Shown: positions 11,901-25,900 of the stretch, one piece after another
Layout: each line of letters opens with the position of its first letter
Position numbering within the stretch: the stretch's first letter is position 1
Assembly: GCA_021234535.1 (NCBI GenBank)
Contig: CM037835.1
Span: forward strand, 8,742,001-8,806,000
DNA: 64,000 nucleotides
Reading direction: 5' to 3'
Source of the DNA: Stichopus chloronotus
Taxonomy: Eukaryota > Echinodermata > Holothuroidea > Aspidochirotida > Stichopodidae
Notes under the pieces: generated by a model
The model's input: the letters and a program-made list of their open reading frames with translations, nothing else
Database searches by the model: none
What the model was told of the DNA's origin: nothing
Program-made: the position numbers and the translations under genes

Positions 11901-14900
11901 ACAAACCACCCCTAAAATCCAATTCTATTACCAAGTTTGAAAAAAACCAAGTTGTGCAAGTCATAAAAATGATGTTTGATTTTCCTGAAAAGCGTATCTC
12001 ATATTGTGATACCATATCATTAAGTAAGCCACATGAAACTGCACTAAAACCATCTCCATTGTCTGAATGGGTATATAAGCAGGTCCATGAAAGTGCCATG
12101 ATGTTATCTGTGTACATCTCCTGCATTTAAGTCACATAACAACAAACATGGGTACCCTTCTGTGGCAAACAAATGAGCAGTACATGTTGCTATGTATAGG
12201 CTAGTTCAGATCAAAATGAAAGATGCCTAACATGCAAACAAGCACATTCATATACAAAGTATGGCTCTTGTGTAGAATGCACGGAGCTAGAGGCTCAGTT
12301 TACATATGTGGACAAGGGTAAGGTTAAGTGCCTTATAAATCCCTTGGATTTTCCGAGGGAAAAGGATTATGAGAATGTCCATGCTTTTCCACGAACTGCC
12401 TCAAAGAGAGCAATTCACTGTGTTATTATGGCATTATATGCAAGGGGTACATTGCCTGAAGTGCAAAGTAGATTTCAGCAGCCCCTTTGAAACTGCTAAA
12501 AGTCATTTTTCAATCTTTCTTGACGGTCCAATACCTATCAGATATTGACAGAATGCAACATTTGACAACCTTAAAAGCTACAGAGAGGAGAGCAACCCAC
12601 TTGGCTGGAAAGGTGGATCTGCAAAAAGTTAGCTAGGAGCTAAGTTTGTGTTCTTGTGAATTGGAGGTTATTATGTTCAAGATACCTAAATTAGAAGTGG
12701 TGGGGGGGGGGGAACTAGATGACCAGTGGGTGATAATATGAAATAAATACCTTCCGCAATCTTCAGTTTATCAGCGACATCATCTCCTGCTTTCTCTCTG
12801 ATTTTTTCTCTGATCAAGTTGAGTCTTTCCACTTTCAGTTCCCGTTGCTTGGCTGCACATTCTCTCTTCACAGTCTCCAAATCGGTTAATATGGTCTTGT
12901 TGATGACCTAAAGAAAAATCACATATGCGGTCGTGATCACGAAGCAAAGATTTACGAAAAGACTCTCCTCATAACCAATGCTTAAAAAAGGATACCCTTA
13001 AAAGGATACCCTTAAAAGGGTATTGCCCACACAGTATTATGTCATCCCACACAGCAAAATCCTGTAATTTATAGAGACACTTTGTGTGTTGTAAGAGAAT
13101 GAAACATGCCGGATATATTCACGACTCACAAAATGTCGGTCAGCATGTTCAGGTACTCATTCGTCCATCGAAATACAACTCCTACCACACAGAGGGTTGG
13201 CTCAACAAATTCCTTTGGGTTTCTGGTAAGTACACTATTGACAATTGTCCAAAGCTTACCCGATCAAACCATTGCACCAGTGCTGCAGATCTCTTGTACA
13301 TCGAAGTGTAACATTCGAGGGCAACCCTGTGTCTCTCCACAGAGTTAAGATCCGTGAAGATATATTGCAAGGCTGTGCTGACAGTTTTAATCTCGTCTGG
13401 GGTACAGTATGGGAACTTAATGGTGTTCAGGTATCGCTGTGCACCATCCAAATTTTGCAATCCTGCAACTAGGTTGTTTCTAGTTTCTGCTGCAAACTGA
13501 TAACGCAGGCCTGGATTCCTGATGTGAAACAAGAGGAGACATACATCGTTAAAGTTGATGCAAAGTTGTTTCAATGATTGTGTAGGAACTGAAAGAAAAC
13601 AATGATGCATCTCAAATTGATTCAAACTCACAGCAGAAGGTAGCAAAAAAAAAAACAACAATGGAAACAATGAGAAAGACTAAAACAGTGGTTCAGTATG
13701 ATAAATGCTCCTGCTTAGCCACTAGGTTCTGACAAGGAGCCTAAATGCTCTTTTGAAGGGATCCTATAGAGGTAGTTAACTAGAGGGACTTTGAAGTATC
13801 AAAGAAAAGTTGTCAAAATATCCATCCAAAGGCTTACAATCTTTTCAGAATTTGTCAGTAATGTAGCATGCCATATAACTTAATTTTGTGAGCACCAAGG
13901 TGAGATTATTTCTGGTGTGTAATCAACTTATGGGTTTTGTTCCAAGCCTTGAATTTTGGGGCACAATCACTCATCCAAGCTACTGTGAGAAAAGTGATTT
14001 TTTGCTCACTTAAAATGGGAACTCAGGTAGATCTATTACAATATTTGAAGAAACAGCCCACCTATGCCAGCACTCCCAAATTTTCTGAAAAGTGAGATTT
14101 GAAGCACACCTGGGTAAATCTAATCAAGGCCTGATGATTACATGTTTATATCTTTACTCTGTGTGGAGTTAACTCAGATTCGTTGACTTAGTTACACACC
14201 ACATGTCGATATAGTAAAATGAACCATTTACTCATGATGACTTACCAAACAGTCACAAAGCAATTGAGCCATACTGACATTGCAAACTTTTGCAACCTCG
14301 ATATCAGTTGCCATATCTTTCATTATCTCCCTCCCCATGACGTGTGTTTCATTCCCCCACTTTCCTCCCCCTCCTACCCCCCTCCTACCCCCTCCTAGAT
14401 GTTGTTTGCCATGGACACCATCAGGTGGGTAGAGAGGAGCATCCTTTGGGCTTAATCTGTAGCACTATTAGTAGGTACTCAAACTGGTAAATATTCAACT
14501 TGCCATGCCATAATGTTGTTGAACAATTTTTTGCTTAAGACCACTGTCATATTCGAATGCCAACTTTTCCCAACACATGGAGTTCATTATGTTACAGAGG
14601 TTTGGAGGGCAAGAATCTGCAGAGTTCAAGGCAAGCATCACTCTGAAAGCAGTAACTTACACTGGAGCCACTTGCAAGACGTCGTTCCACCGCCTGACAG
14701 CAAATCCAAACTGTCCACAGGCATGGTGGATCAGAATCTTGCTGTTTTTCCATTTGTACTTGGCAACCTCTATCCTCTGTTTACGTTCGGTTATCATGTC
14801 CAGTTCTGTCTCCAGTCTATATTCCAGCTCACTACCGTATTTGCCATCAAAGATGGAACCTGCGGACGGCCATGGGAAAAATTCTCATGATATACCGTGG

Positions 14901-17900
14901 GTTTAGATGTGATCCTTTGCACAAACATTTGGTGAGCACATGAATATATAAAAAAAATTAAAGACAAATATGCATCACCCGGACAGCTTCAACTCTCCCA
15001 ACCACTTACATCTAGTCCCTCCCACAGCCTGTCTAAAATTCCTCCACATGTGTAGTCAAAACAATGGATCCATGTGTACATTTTGCAATTTGAGCTACTC
15101 TATATCTTTTGAATGTGCTGTCAATCAAAGAGTAAAACTAGTTCAGAATTCTGTTATCCAGAAGCCAAAAATATAGCTTGGGGTGATTAGTCACTCCCTT
15201 TAAACAAACAATAAATTGAAACAGCAAATTGCAAGCGATAAAATTTGATTTTTAAGAAGATTAAGGGTGTAAAATAGTCAACAAGTTATCTACATCGGTA
15301 GAAATAGACTTGGTAGCTTTGCCAGAAATGTTCAGCGTAGCAGGTCTCGGATTACAGTTTATAACTCACTGAGGATGCTGTCCTGTTTATCGTAAAGGGC
15401 CTTGAGTTCCTCTGAGGCTTGATGGAGTTGGGCAACCTCGGCTTTTGTGGATGCTTCTTGTCTCAATATGGCCTCTAACTGCTTCTTATGCATCTCCTGT
15501 TTGTTCAGGGCATCCATGTACTCCTGTGATATCATTATCCAAACAACAATTAATGATCATATTACTGGGCTCACATTTTCAAACTTAAAGCTCTACATCC
15601 ATACACAAGAATCGTTGAACAGCAGTTTGAACTTACGATACATAAATGGAGATTTCTTTTGCTAAAGACCTTTACTAGCAACAGCGTTTAGGGAAACCAT
15701 CAATGAAAAAACATGAAAATAAACCGACATGAGAAGCAGTGACAACATAAGCAGCAAAATCGTCAATTTTCCAAATTTGATGGATTCCGTTTTTTTATGC
15801 ACATTCTCCTGAATTAATGGAAAATCGACATCCTTCCATTATGAGACTTAGGAAAAAAAGTCATCTTTTTAGAAGCTGATAAATGTTCTGCAGTGTTGGT
15901 TTTTCAATGATACACTCCTTTCACAAAACTTTGGCTGCTGTCACCAAAGCATGAGCAATTGCAGAAATTATGTCAAAACAAGAACCATAAAACTGTTCAC
16001 AAAAACAAACAAAGAAGAATGTGCAACATTGACAGCAAAGTCCTAATGGAGTATTTCCCTGAAAATGTTGAAACATTGCTATTATCTTAACATTGACATA
16101 TGATGTGTTTCTCTTGGATTTAAGTTGTAGTGTTTTGCCAAACAGTGCACATACCACCCAAAACAAGCTCATCAATGGGTGTAAGTGATTGCTGGTAACC
16201 ACCAGTAATGAGAAGATGCTTTTTCTATTTTTGATACTTGATTAACAATCGCATGGGTAAGCAGACTTGAAAGTATATTCAGGAATGACTCAACCGTATA
16301 CACTGACATCCATACACTTAGTTTCAATGACACCCTTTCACCCTGTTACTGTAAACCCTCAACTTTCTCATGATTAGCAAACACTACCAATGTCTGCAAA
16401 CATTTCAAAGACAAACATTTCACACACACATACCCTATAGTACAACAGTGGTATATTTGCATACTTTGTACCCTGTTTTTGTCATTTTCTTCTGTCAATT
16501 TGGTGTGATGCGTTGACCCTCATTTTTCTTTTTATTTCAAGAACAACGCACAAAGTAAGCTCTAGATGACTGGGTGACTCTATTTTATTGGCAGTTTGCT
16601 CTCAACAAAAGTAACCGTGTCACATTTCTGTGACTGTAAATTGGTTGAGAGATGTTGCTGCTGGAGATGATTGTGTTTCATGGATCAGCCGGTAATAAGG
16701 ATTGGTAGTTTGAAGTTAAATACATTGAGGCAGGTTCTAAGATAATGGGGACAATGAGAAGATGATACCCTGTTTGTCAACATCAATTTCTTAACTTTTA
16801 CAAACTTATTCAAAAATTCAATGACTGTACATCTGACAAACACACTACGACACATATTCCAGTACACATACGAAACACGTAATCTAGCATGCATGTGAAA
16901 CAGAAATAAACCAGCTTTACCAATCCATTATTAACATCAGGGATACTGGCAAACATTTGAATCAGAGCAACATCTTTAAATTTCCAAGCTAGTCTACTAG
17001 TTTCTTTCTTCTTCTAAAATTGTAAGCTTTTTGAGTAGTATCAAATTATGTACCTGTTGTTCTTTGGTCATTTGCTGATCAAATTGCATTTGTGACATCA
17101 TAGATCGCACCGAGTTATTGCTCTGTAGGTCTACCACATCCTGGTACTCCTTCAGTCTGTGAGATAATCGATAGGAGACAGTATTAAGCAACGGCCATAC
17201 ATTAGCCACTTTGGAGGGCTCCTACAGTACTTAAAAATGGTATATGTCCATATGCAAATCCCAAAACTCACCTGGTTTGGATATTTACGAATGACGAACT
17301 TACCTGTCTCCATCTAACTAATGCACGTCCCTTTACCATGCTAGCATAACTACTGGTAACCTTTGACTCTGCCTTTACCTCTGCCCTCAAGGAAGGAAGG
17401 AAGGAAGGAAGGAAGGAAGGAAGGAAGGAAGGAAGGAAGGAAGGAAGGAAGGAAGGAAGGAAGGAAGGAAGGAAGGAAGGAAGGAAGGAAGGAAGGAAGG
17501 AAGGAAGGAAGGAAGGAAGGAAGGAAGGAAGGAAGGAAGGAAGGAAGGAAGGAAGGAAGGAAGGAAGGAAGGAAGGAAGCAAAATTCCGAGAGCAGTAGA
17601 GAAGCCAACTAGCACTTTTGGGTGGTAGTCATTGCAAGTTAGGGCAAAGGTAAAGGCGAGGTCAAAGATTACGTAGTTATGCTAGCACAGTAGAGGGATG
17701 TGCATTAGTTAGATGAAGACAGGTAAGTTCAGAATGACGTAAATACAGCTTTATTAACAAGCCACAAGAAAGCCACTTGTGTGAGCCACACTGCTTTTGG
17801 AAGTTTGCATGTTTTCACAAAACTGTCAACATCATATTTCTTTGTTTTCATAATTTGCACATCATATTCTTTGGTTAAATAATTTGGTTGGATCCATATT

Positions 17901-20900
17901 TGATGCACTCATTAAGGGACACATGGCATTGACAACATACCAACACAACAAAGCATAAACAAAATAATCTGTCCATAATTAGAGCATACATACTATCAAG
18001 CTGCTTCTAAAACAGTACAAGCAGTACTGCTGCAATTGCTTAAAAAAAAACTCTGCACGAAGAGTATTTATAAATGTAGTATCAACAGACACTTTCCAAG
18101 AACTTGAGGATGATTTAGTTGTTCAACAAAACAAATTTCATTTTAGCAGTCACGAGTGACTGCATTTAATCACAATGGCTGTTTTATTGTCTCCCTCTAG
18201 TCGCATAGGCAAACAAAAAGTTGGTGCTTAAAATGTCATCCAACCGACGTTCTACTCTACTGTGACTTGTGTGCAGCAGCCTCTGGAGGGTTACGGATCA
18301 TGTACATAAGAAGACTGAAGACACAGCTGGCTCTTCTTATCACAAATTTGATTGTCTGAATAAATTCAACAATAATATAAATTGATAGTTGGTATAATAT
18401 TTACGAAGCAGGAGGGTAAGAGAGATGTCTCTTTAAACATAAAATGTGATTGATGTGACAGCCACTTCCACATTAACGAGAGTAAGTTAGTTTCTATTCA
18501 CAAGTATGCTACTCTCATCTACTTTGCGACTTTACGGAAACATTGGCAATGTTCATCAATCAAAAGTATTTGGCCCTAGGTACTTTGAACAGCATGTCAA
18601 GTGTACACAGAGGGTGCACAGGCACATCTCTTTGGAAAACATTTGGGTAATAATGATCACAGTTTGGTTATTGATTGCAAACAGGTGATCAGATCTGAAT
18701 CTGATCAACTCCATGGAGATCTGATTTTCCCCCATCAGTGGATCAACATCTCAAGATCTGATGATGAATTTTATGATAGGGAGCAATTTCGAAGCAGAAG
18801 TAGATCCAGATGAGACCTGGATTTGATCCTGAGTTCGAGATCAAAGTTAAAAGCACCCTTTAAGTCAATAACAACGCTGATATTTTAACAGTCGTCCGAT
18901 CGTCTGAGATGAGTAAATATCACACCCGAGAACCAAATCCACTACTTCTGATTGTCTGACGGACAAGTGTCTCTCTGAAGCAAAGTTCCCCCTTTAAAAA
19001 TGGTAACAGTAGTTTGTACATGTTCAAGTTCATTGAGAAACTTTGAACAGTGGCTATTTACTACCACTTGACCATTGTGTGTACAAACAATAACTAATTA
19101 TGAAACCAATTTTATAGCAAAAAGTTTAGTCTCGTGTTTTGGACAACCACAATATATTTCAGACAACTTAATGCAATCTCTGCTGCAGCTTTCCTCTGCT
19201 TTGCCCCCTTTCCTAAACTTTCAAAGTTCAAACCGTATTTTAACTCTGATCAGCTTCTTGTTACGGTATTAGTTCTCTCTAAGATTGATTATTGTAATTG
19301 GATTAAAATGTTAATCAGAGTTTCTAGGGTAACTTACAGACTGCTCAAAATTGTGCTGTTACGTTAATTTATGACAGAAAGAAAAGAGAACATATGCATG
19401 TTTCTGACCTCATTGCATTTTGTTTCTAATTATTTAAATTCACTATTTTAGTTCAGCACCACCATGCACGTGGTAGAGGCTGTGCTTAAACCTTCATTCA
19501 TTTCATAATTCCTTCATATTCATTCATTCATATGAGAAGTAGATTGTCCCATGGACAATTGATAATTTTGTTAAAAATTAGGCATGCAACAAGCTATTTA
19601 AGTTATCATGTGTGTGTGTGCATGAAGTGAACAAACTTGCTCTCTCAAACTGAATAATTGTATTCTCGGACAAGAGCTTTCAATATAATTTAACCATATT
19701 TATCATAGTGTACCATTCAACATTAATTCAAGAATTAACATTACACTATTTCAGAAAGTCCATTTCAGATATTCATTGTAGTGATTTACATATATGCCCT
19801 GTTTTTGCTGAAAATCAGAATATCTCCTCATCAAAACAACAAAATGTAAACTGCAAAGAACACCCACATTTCCAACAACGAACTCTCAACACTTCATTTC
19901 TGCTGAAAACAAACCATGATATAACAGTTACAAAACTGAAACATGAGACCTGAACACATGAACTGTAACATAAAAAGATCTGGAAGAATGGTCATCTTAT
20001 GCTCATAATAGAAACGAGACAACCTCTCACTGGGATGAAATATCCAAACTTCAGATATCTCAATGATGAGAAACTTAAATGTTTCCCACACTTCCTAACC
20101 TGCCCCCCCCCCCCTTATCCCTTCATGACTAAGTCTACCTCTAAGTCTGACACATCAATTTGCTTGAATAATTGTGAATAAAAATCCCACTGTCTCTAAA
20201 TAGACACCATACTTTTGATAAACCAAACTAAGCTCCAATCCTTGAGGGGTGCAGCAAATAACTACCGGGTATCTCCTAGTGATACTAACGTTTGAGTTTC
20301 CAGCTGCTGTTGCTGGTCGGACAGTTGTTTGACCTGAGCTGTCAGTTTGACCAACTGCTCGTACTTCATTTTATGCTGCTTGAAGAGGTTCCTCTTCTCC
20401 AACTGCGAGATGTTCTCGTCAAGATCCGTCAGAGTCTTGACAAGTGCCTCGTTTAATTCGACATCGGCAGCCTGCAAGGTGAGAGTTCACGGACGGAGAT
20501 TAGATCGTAAACAAACTATGACGATTTCTAAATGTGCTACAAGCAGCGCTGCCGGTGCATTTTAACAGTTAATTGACCTTGAAACAGAATTTCAATGAGT
20601 TTCATTTCAAGGAATGATTGCCTTAAAACAGGTCAACCTTGGATAAGATTTGCATGAAAATTTATCGAAAACTTATCCTCCCTTCATCAAGTAAAGTCTT
20701 TTATTAGATTTTAGCCTGGGGAAACTTTAAATGCAATGGCAACAGTTTCAGGATTTTATTTTTTTGCCCCAAAAGTCAGCTTCTTACATTTCCATAAATT
20801 GTATCATCACGAACACTTTGTAACCAAACTAGACAATATCTAATTCAATGCAAAGTTCCTTGATTCGTTTTGTTTCTGATATTTCAGATAAACTTGACAA

Positions 20901-22903
20901 CAAGAATATGACCCATTGTAAATCCAGCTGCAGATTCTCGAGCTACTCAACTTTATTTTCACGGCAACTAGAGAGAGCAAAATTAGTTGAACTGGCATTG
21001 TGGGTCTGGCATAATGATACCAAAAGTACACTGTACTGAACAGTAGCACATTCAGCTAAAGTGAAAATAGAAATCCCTTTTCTCTCATGATGGGTAGCTC
21101 ATCTGTAAACATGGCATGAACAGTATCATAGCTACAGTACAGTACTTTTAAGATTATAGACTTTAACAAGTCCAGTTGACTACATGTGATGAACATGAAA
21201 ACTAGCAAGAATGAAACATAAAACATGCGAATTTGATGCTTGCAACAGACAAACATGTTCTAGTAATCAGTCTGGTTGCATATCAAAAAAATTAAGCCTT
21301 GGTCACTCTATCAGGTATTACATGCTGACCCAAAAGAATTTGATAGAGGGAATGGAGTGTACAGCTAGAGATGGACCGATATTATTTATTTATTAGCCAC
21401 AAAGCAAGAACATTATAGCAGAACAAAAATTTCATCTCTCTCCCTCTCTGTCAATGGGTCACCAGTATGAAAATGCAATATTAAACTAGAGCACCATTGG
21501 TGTAGAAGCTGATACCTCAACATCCTGAAGGTACCATTTATGTATCATTATGTCAAATTATAGGCACCACTGAGGATCATTATACCAAATCATCAACACT
21601 GTACAAGAAAATCTGTAGGACTGCACAATTTTCAGAATTTCATAAACTAGAGCCCCAACAGTGCAGAAGTTTGATCTTTGTCAATAAATTAAAGTTGTGA
21701 AAATTTTGATGGGTACTACCAAATAACAGTGCTTATAATTAGCATCACTATTCACATCCAATAATTATGAAAACTGTCAATTTTTACTAATTTTTCTTTA
21801 TGGTTTGTACTGGCTGTGGGTATATGAATTGGAACTAATGTGGAAAAGTGAATGGTCACAAGTTTTCTTAAACTAATTTAAATCATTAGCTACTCACTCA
21901 TTAGTGGCAATTTACATGTGACTCATAATGGGGCCTTCTTAGTTGAACATTGATCAGTCACTAAAAACTTGACACAAAAGTCATATGTTTGTGAAGACTA
22001 ACTGAAGTTCATGAAACAACTCAAAGTGCCCCTTTAAGTCCAAATACTGGTCAACATACCTGAGGGCAATACAGAGTTTCAATTAGCATAGCAACTGACA
22101 CTGTCCAATTACTCAGTTATCACTTATGCACATAGGGATATTTGAGATGTGTATGACAGTTTAAAGGGAAACTTTAACAGTAGAAAAAGAGGCAATTTGC
22201 AGAATTCCATAAAATGGGCCATTGGGTCCACATGGGGGTCTTGGACTACCAATTCCTGAATACCCTAAAGGGACCAATAACTAAGCATCATTGTGACAAA
22301 CCATCAAATTGTACAATATAATCTGTAGGAGAAGAAGCATTTTCTAGAATTTCATTAAATGGACCATAGGGTCCACATGGGACCTTAGACTGAAACTTTT
22401 TTGTACACCCCAGATGGAGCACCACCCAGGGATTATTGTGTCCAAGTGAAATATAAATCCATGGATGCATGTGTGAGAAGCAACATTTCAAACAGAATTT
22501 CGCATAATGGGCCACTGAGTCCACATGGGACATTGGACCAATAATTCCTGAACACCCCGAAGGTACCACTAACAGAGTATCATTATGACAAACCATCAAC
22601 ACTGTACAACAGTATCTGTAGGAGGAGAAGCATTTTGTAGAATTTCCTAAAATGGGAAATAGGGCCCACATGGGACCTTGGACCAAAAATTCCTGTACAC
22701 CCCACATAGCCCACCACCTAGGGAATATATGTCCAAGTTTCAAACAAATCCATGAAAGCATGTGGGAGGAGAAGCATTTTGAACAAGTGTGGACAGATAG
22801 ATAGATGGATGGATAGATGGATGGACGGACGGACGGACGGACGGACGGACGGACGGACGGACGGACGGACGGACGGACGGACGGACGGACGGACGGACGG
22901 ACG

Positions 22904-22979
<76 letters not shown>

Positions 22980-25900
22980 CACAGAAGCATGTTAAATCTG
23001 GGGTCATATTACTCATATTACTGAAAATCTTTTTTACTAGAGCTAACTCTGAGCAGATGACATCACCACAAATTAATACACTGTGGAAATGATCTCGACA
23101 TTGGGCAAGTTTGAAGATTTGAAATAGTTGAAGAGATAAGAAAAAAGATAATTGGTCAGTAACCTTTTAAAAGTCAAACTGTTGCTTCTGTTCCACCTAC
23201 TGTGCTTAAAGGTGCCATATCCTTCAATCCATATATATGACAAGGATACATAAGACCTGTTCAATGTATCAATTGATACATCAATGAAGAAAGCTGTTCA
23301 AGCAAACATCAAATGACAAAAAATGTTTAGCAAGACTTTTTCAGTCATGTTGCTTTCATGAAGCACTTCAAACTCACTTTGCCATACTGCATATTGTCAA
23401 AAACTGCATATAAGCACTTAGACTACTGTAGTATTAAGGGCATCACTTACCATGGTTTCTTACCATTACATTTAAGAAGTTGAAATCTCATAAAACTCAG
23501 AAAAAAAAAAGTAGAAGCTCAGCATAGAGATGTCAAATAGGGTTGTGCAAACAGTTCAAGCAAACATCAATTAAGTGTTAGGACGCTCTGGTCATAATGA
23601 TTTCAGTGTATACTGTAACACAAGGCCTCGGTGAAGTTGGATGCCAGACACCGTGGTAAATTAATAAAATCACTCAATAAAGTCTTAAGACACTAGTTTC
23701 CTTTATCTACTGTGGTGTCCATTAAACAGGTCCTAGTAAGGTTCTTTTCAGCTGGAGTGTTGACATATTGGATGCTCCATCAATCAGTGATGACTTATAC
23801 TCCCAAACTTGTTTCATTCTCTTCAATTTCCCTGTGTGGTTCTTCTCTTTAAATAGACAAACATGCATGTACTTTGACTGATTGTCTGCGAGTATGGACT
23901 GAGATCAAATGCAAAATGCAGTGTTGGGTAAAATCACAATCATTCAAGAAAGTGGTGAAAAAGCATTTAGAAACAACTTGAATTCACCGACATGCTCACA
24001 TACAAAACTAGTAATATGGTAAGGTTGTTCTATCTATACTTTCTGTTGCCGTTTTGTCCAGTGGGCCAGCCGATATACTGTACACAATGTACAAATTACC
24101 AACTTGTGGGTAGAAACTAGAAATAACACTGTTTAGGTATGACCCTGGAAATGGAAACTTGTGCAATGCCTTCATGCAAGCTACTGTACACTGAAGTTAT
24201 ACATTTAGCTGTTGGTGAGGCAAGAGGGTAAAAATTGGGCATACTTGCAAAGGAAGTTACAAATTGTTTTTTGCGTGGCAAATGTCAACTTTGACTAGAG
24301 AGAAGAAGGAAGAAATGCCACTGCTGCTATTTCAGCATATTTGTTTCAGTATATGCTGCAGTGTGTGCACTGACCTCCCCATAAATACCCAAAGTGAAAA
24401 TGAAACAAATTAGTAAAGATCAAATAATATTATTGATTACCAACAAAAGTGTCTACTTTTGAGTTTAAAGAGATATGTTAGCAATTCATTGAATGATCAA
24501 TTGCAGAACTTTATAACAAAACAAGAACATATAGCTTCAGCATTGTAGTAAAGCAAATTATGCAAACTGCTGCTTTAAGGGAAGTAAATTAAAATTGAGA
24601 AATGAGCAACAAAATAAAAATATATATGTACAGGAACTGTAACTACAGTAAAAAATTAATAAAATTCAAACTCATTCAATGACAATAAAATTAAAATTCT
24701 ACTTGTTCCATAAATATTTGAAACCAACCAATTCTGATTCGGTACTGTCAGCTTTATACAGGCCTACAAACATTTTTTTCCCTATGATTCTACCTCAGTT
24801 TTTGGCCAAAAACTTTGTCAAACTTCTCAATGAGCTTATTATCTAAAACTCAGAAAAGCAGTCAGTTTGGATACAAACAAGACTTCAAAAACATCTCAAA
24901 CATTTTGGTCAACACACTGTAAGTGGAAACTAAAAGGACAAACAAACAAATCCAGTGATTCAATCTTTTGATTAGTCTATTTTCATTATGAAACACAGCG
25001 GAACACAAACAGAAGGAACCATAAGGATAAAAAGTCAAGAACTCTGTGATATGTTTTCATTATTACCCTGAAACCTGCCATCCTGAGCTGTTGGTAGTTT
25101 TGATGCACATACCGGGTGCCAAACTTTGAAAGAGAAACCACACATGATGGACAGAGAGGATTAAAAACCAGTTCTGGTGCAAATTTAATTTGCAATAACT
25201 GTACATGAAAGGTTAAAGACAGCATGGATGAGCATGACTCTTACTTCATATGAGAAAGACAATTTTTTTACCTTCCCGAATCAGTCATTCTGTAAATTCA
25301 AGCCCACCAGGAGCCAGCCACTCCATACAGTGTGTGCTTGATTTTTACCCATCACTTGTGAAAAATACGTTTGAAAAGCATTTCTACTGTACAATTTAAA
25401 GAATCCTTAAAATTAAACATGTACTAATTGAGATGACATGATAAAGGAACGGTTATGCACAGTCATTAAGTAAGGACAATACCCTCCCTTGTAAAGTTTT
25501 ATGACTCACACCATGTGCCGTCAGTACTTGTAAACCTTTTTATGTCAATTGCTTCAACTTCCTTCAGAAGATCATAGCAGTGGACTATATTCTGCTAGGC
25601 TCTGCCTCATCAACACTAAAGATATTGAGAGTGTTTCAACCAGATGCTTTATGCTTAAATATTTACTGACAAGTGCTACAGTCACAGAAAAGTGAGTCAA
25701 TTACAGTACTGCTATTTGCCATGATTGATAAGGCAATTACACAACCCTTCACTCTTTCCAACAGACACCCACCCTCCCTTCACACATCCAATCAGACAAA
25801 TATACATCTACAGTCATATACTCTAGTTGCTTGGTGGTAAATGTTGTTTATAGTTACCTTTACTTCTGGTTCTGCCTGAGTGGCAGGTGTCGTTGCTGCA

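Noticed and set aside
17268..17615. Long frames of Phe-Leu-Pro-Ser or Arg-Lys-Glu-Gly repeats
   Set aside because: They are the three-frame translations of the (AAGG)n tract.
22288..23016. 242-codon minus-strand frame with Tyr-Leu-Ser-Ile and Val-Arg-Pro-Ser repeats
   Set aside because: It is the translation of the dispersed element and its tetranucleotide tail.
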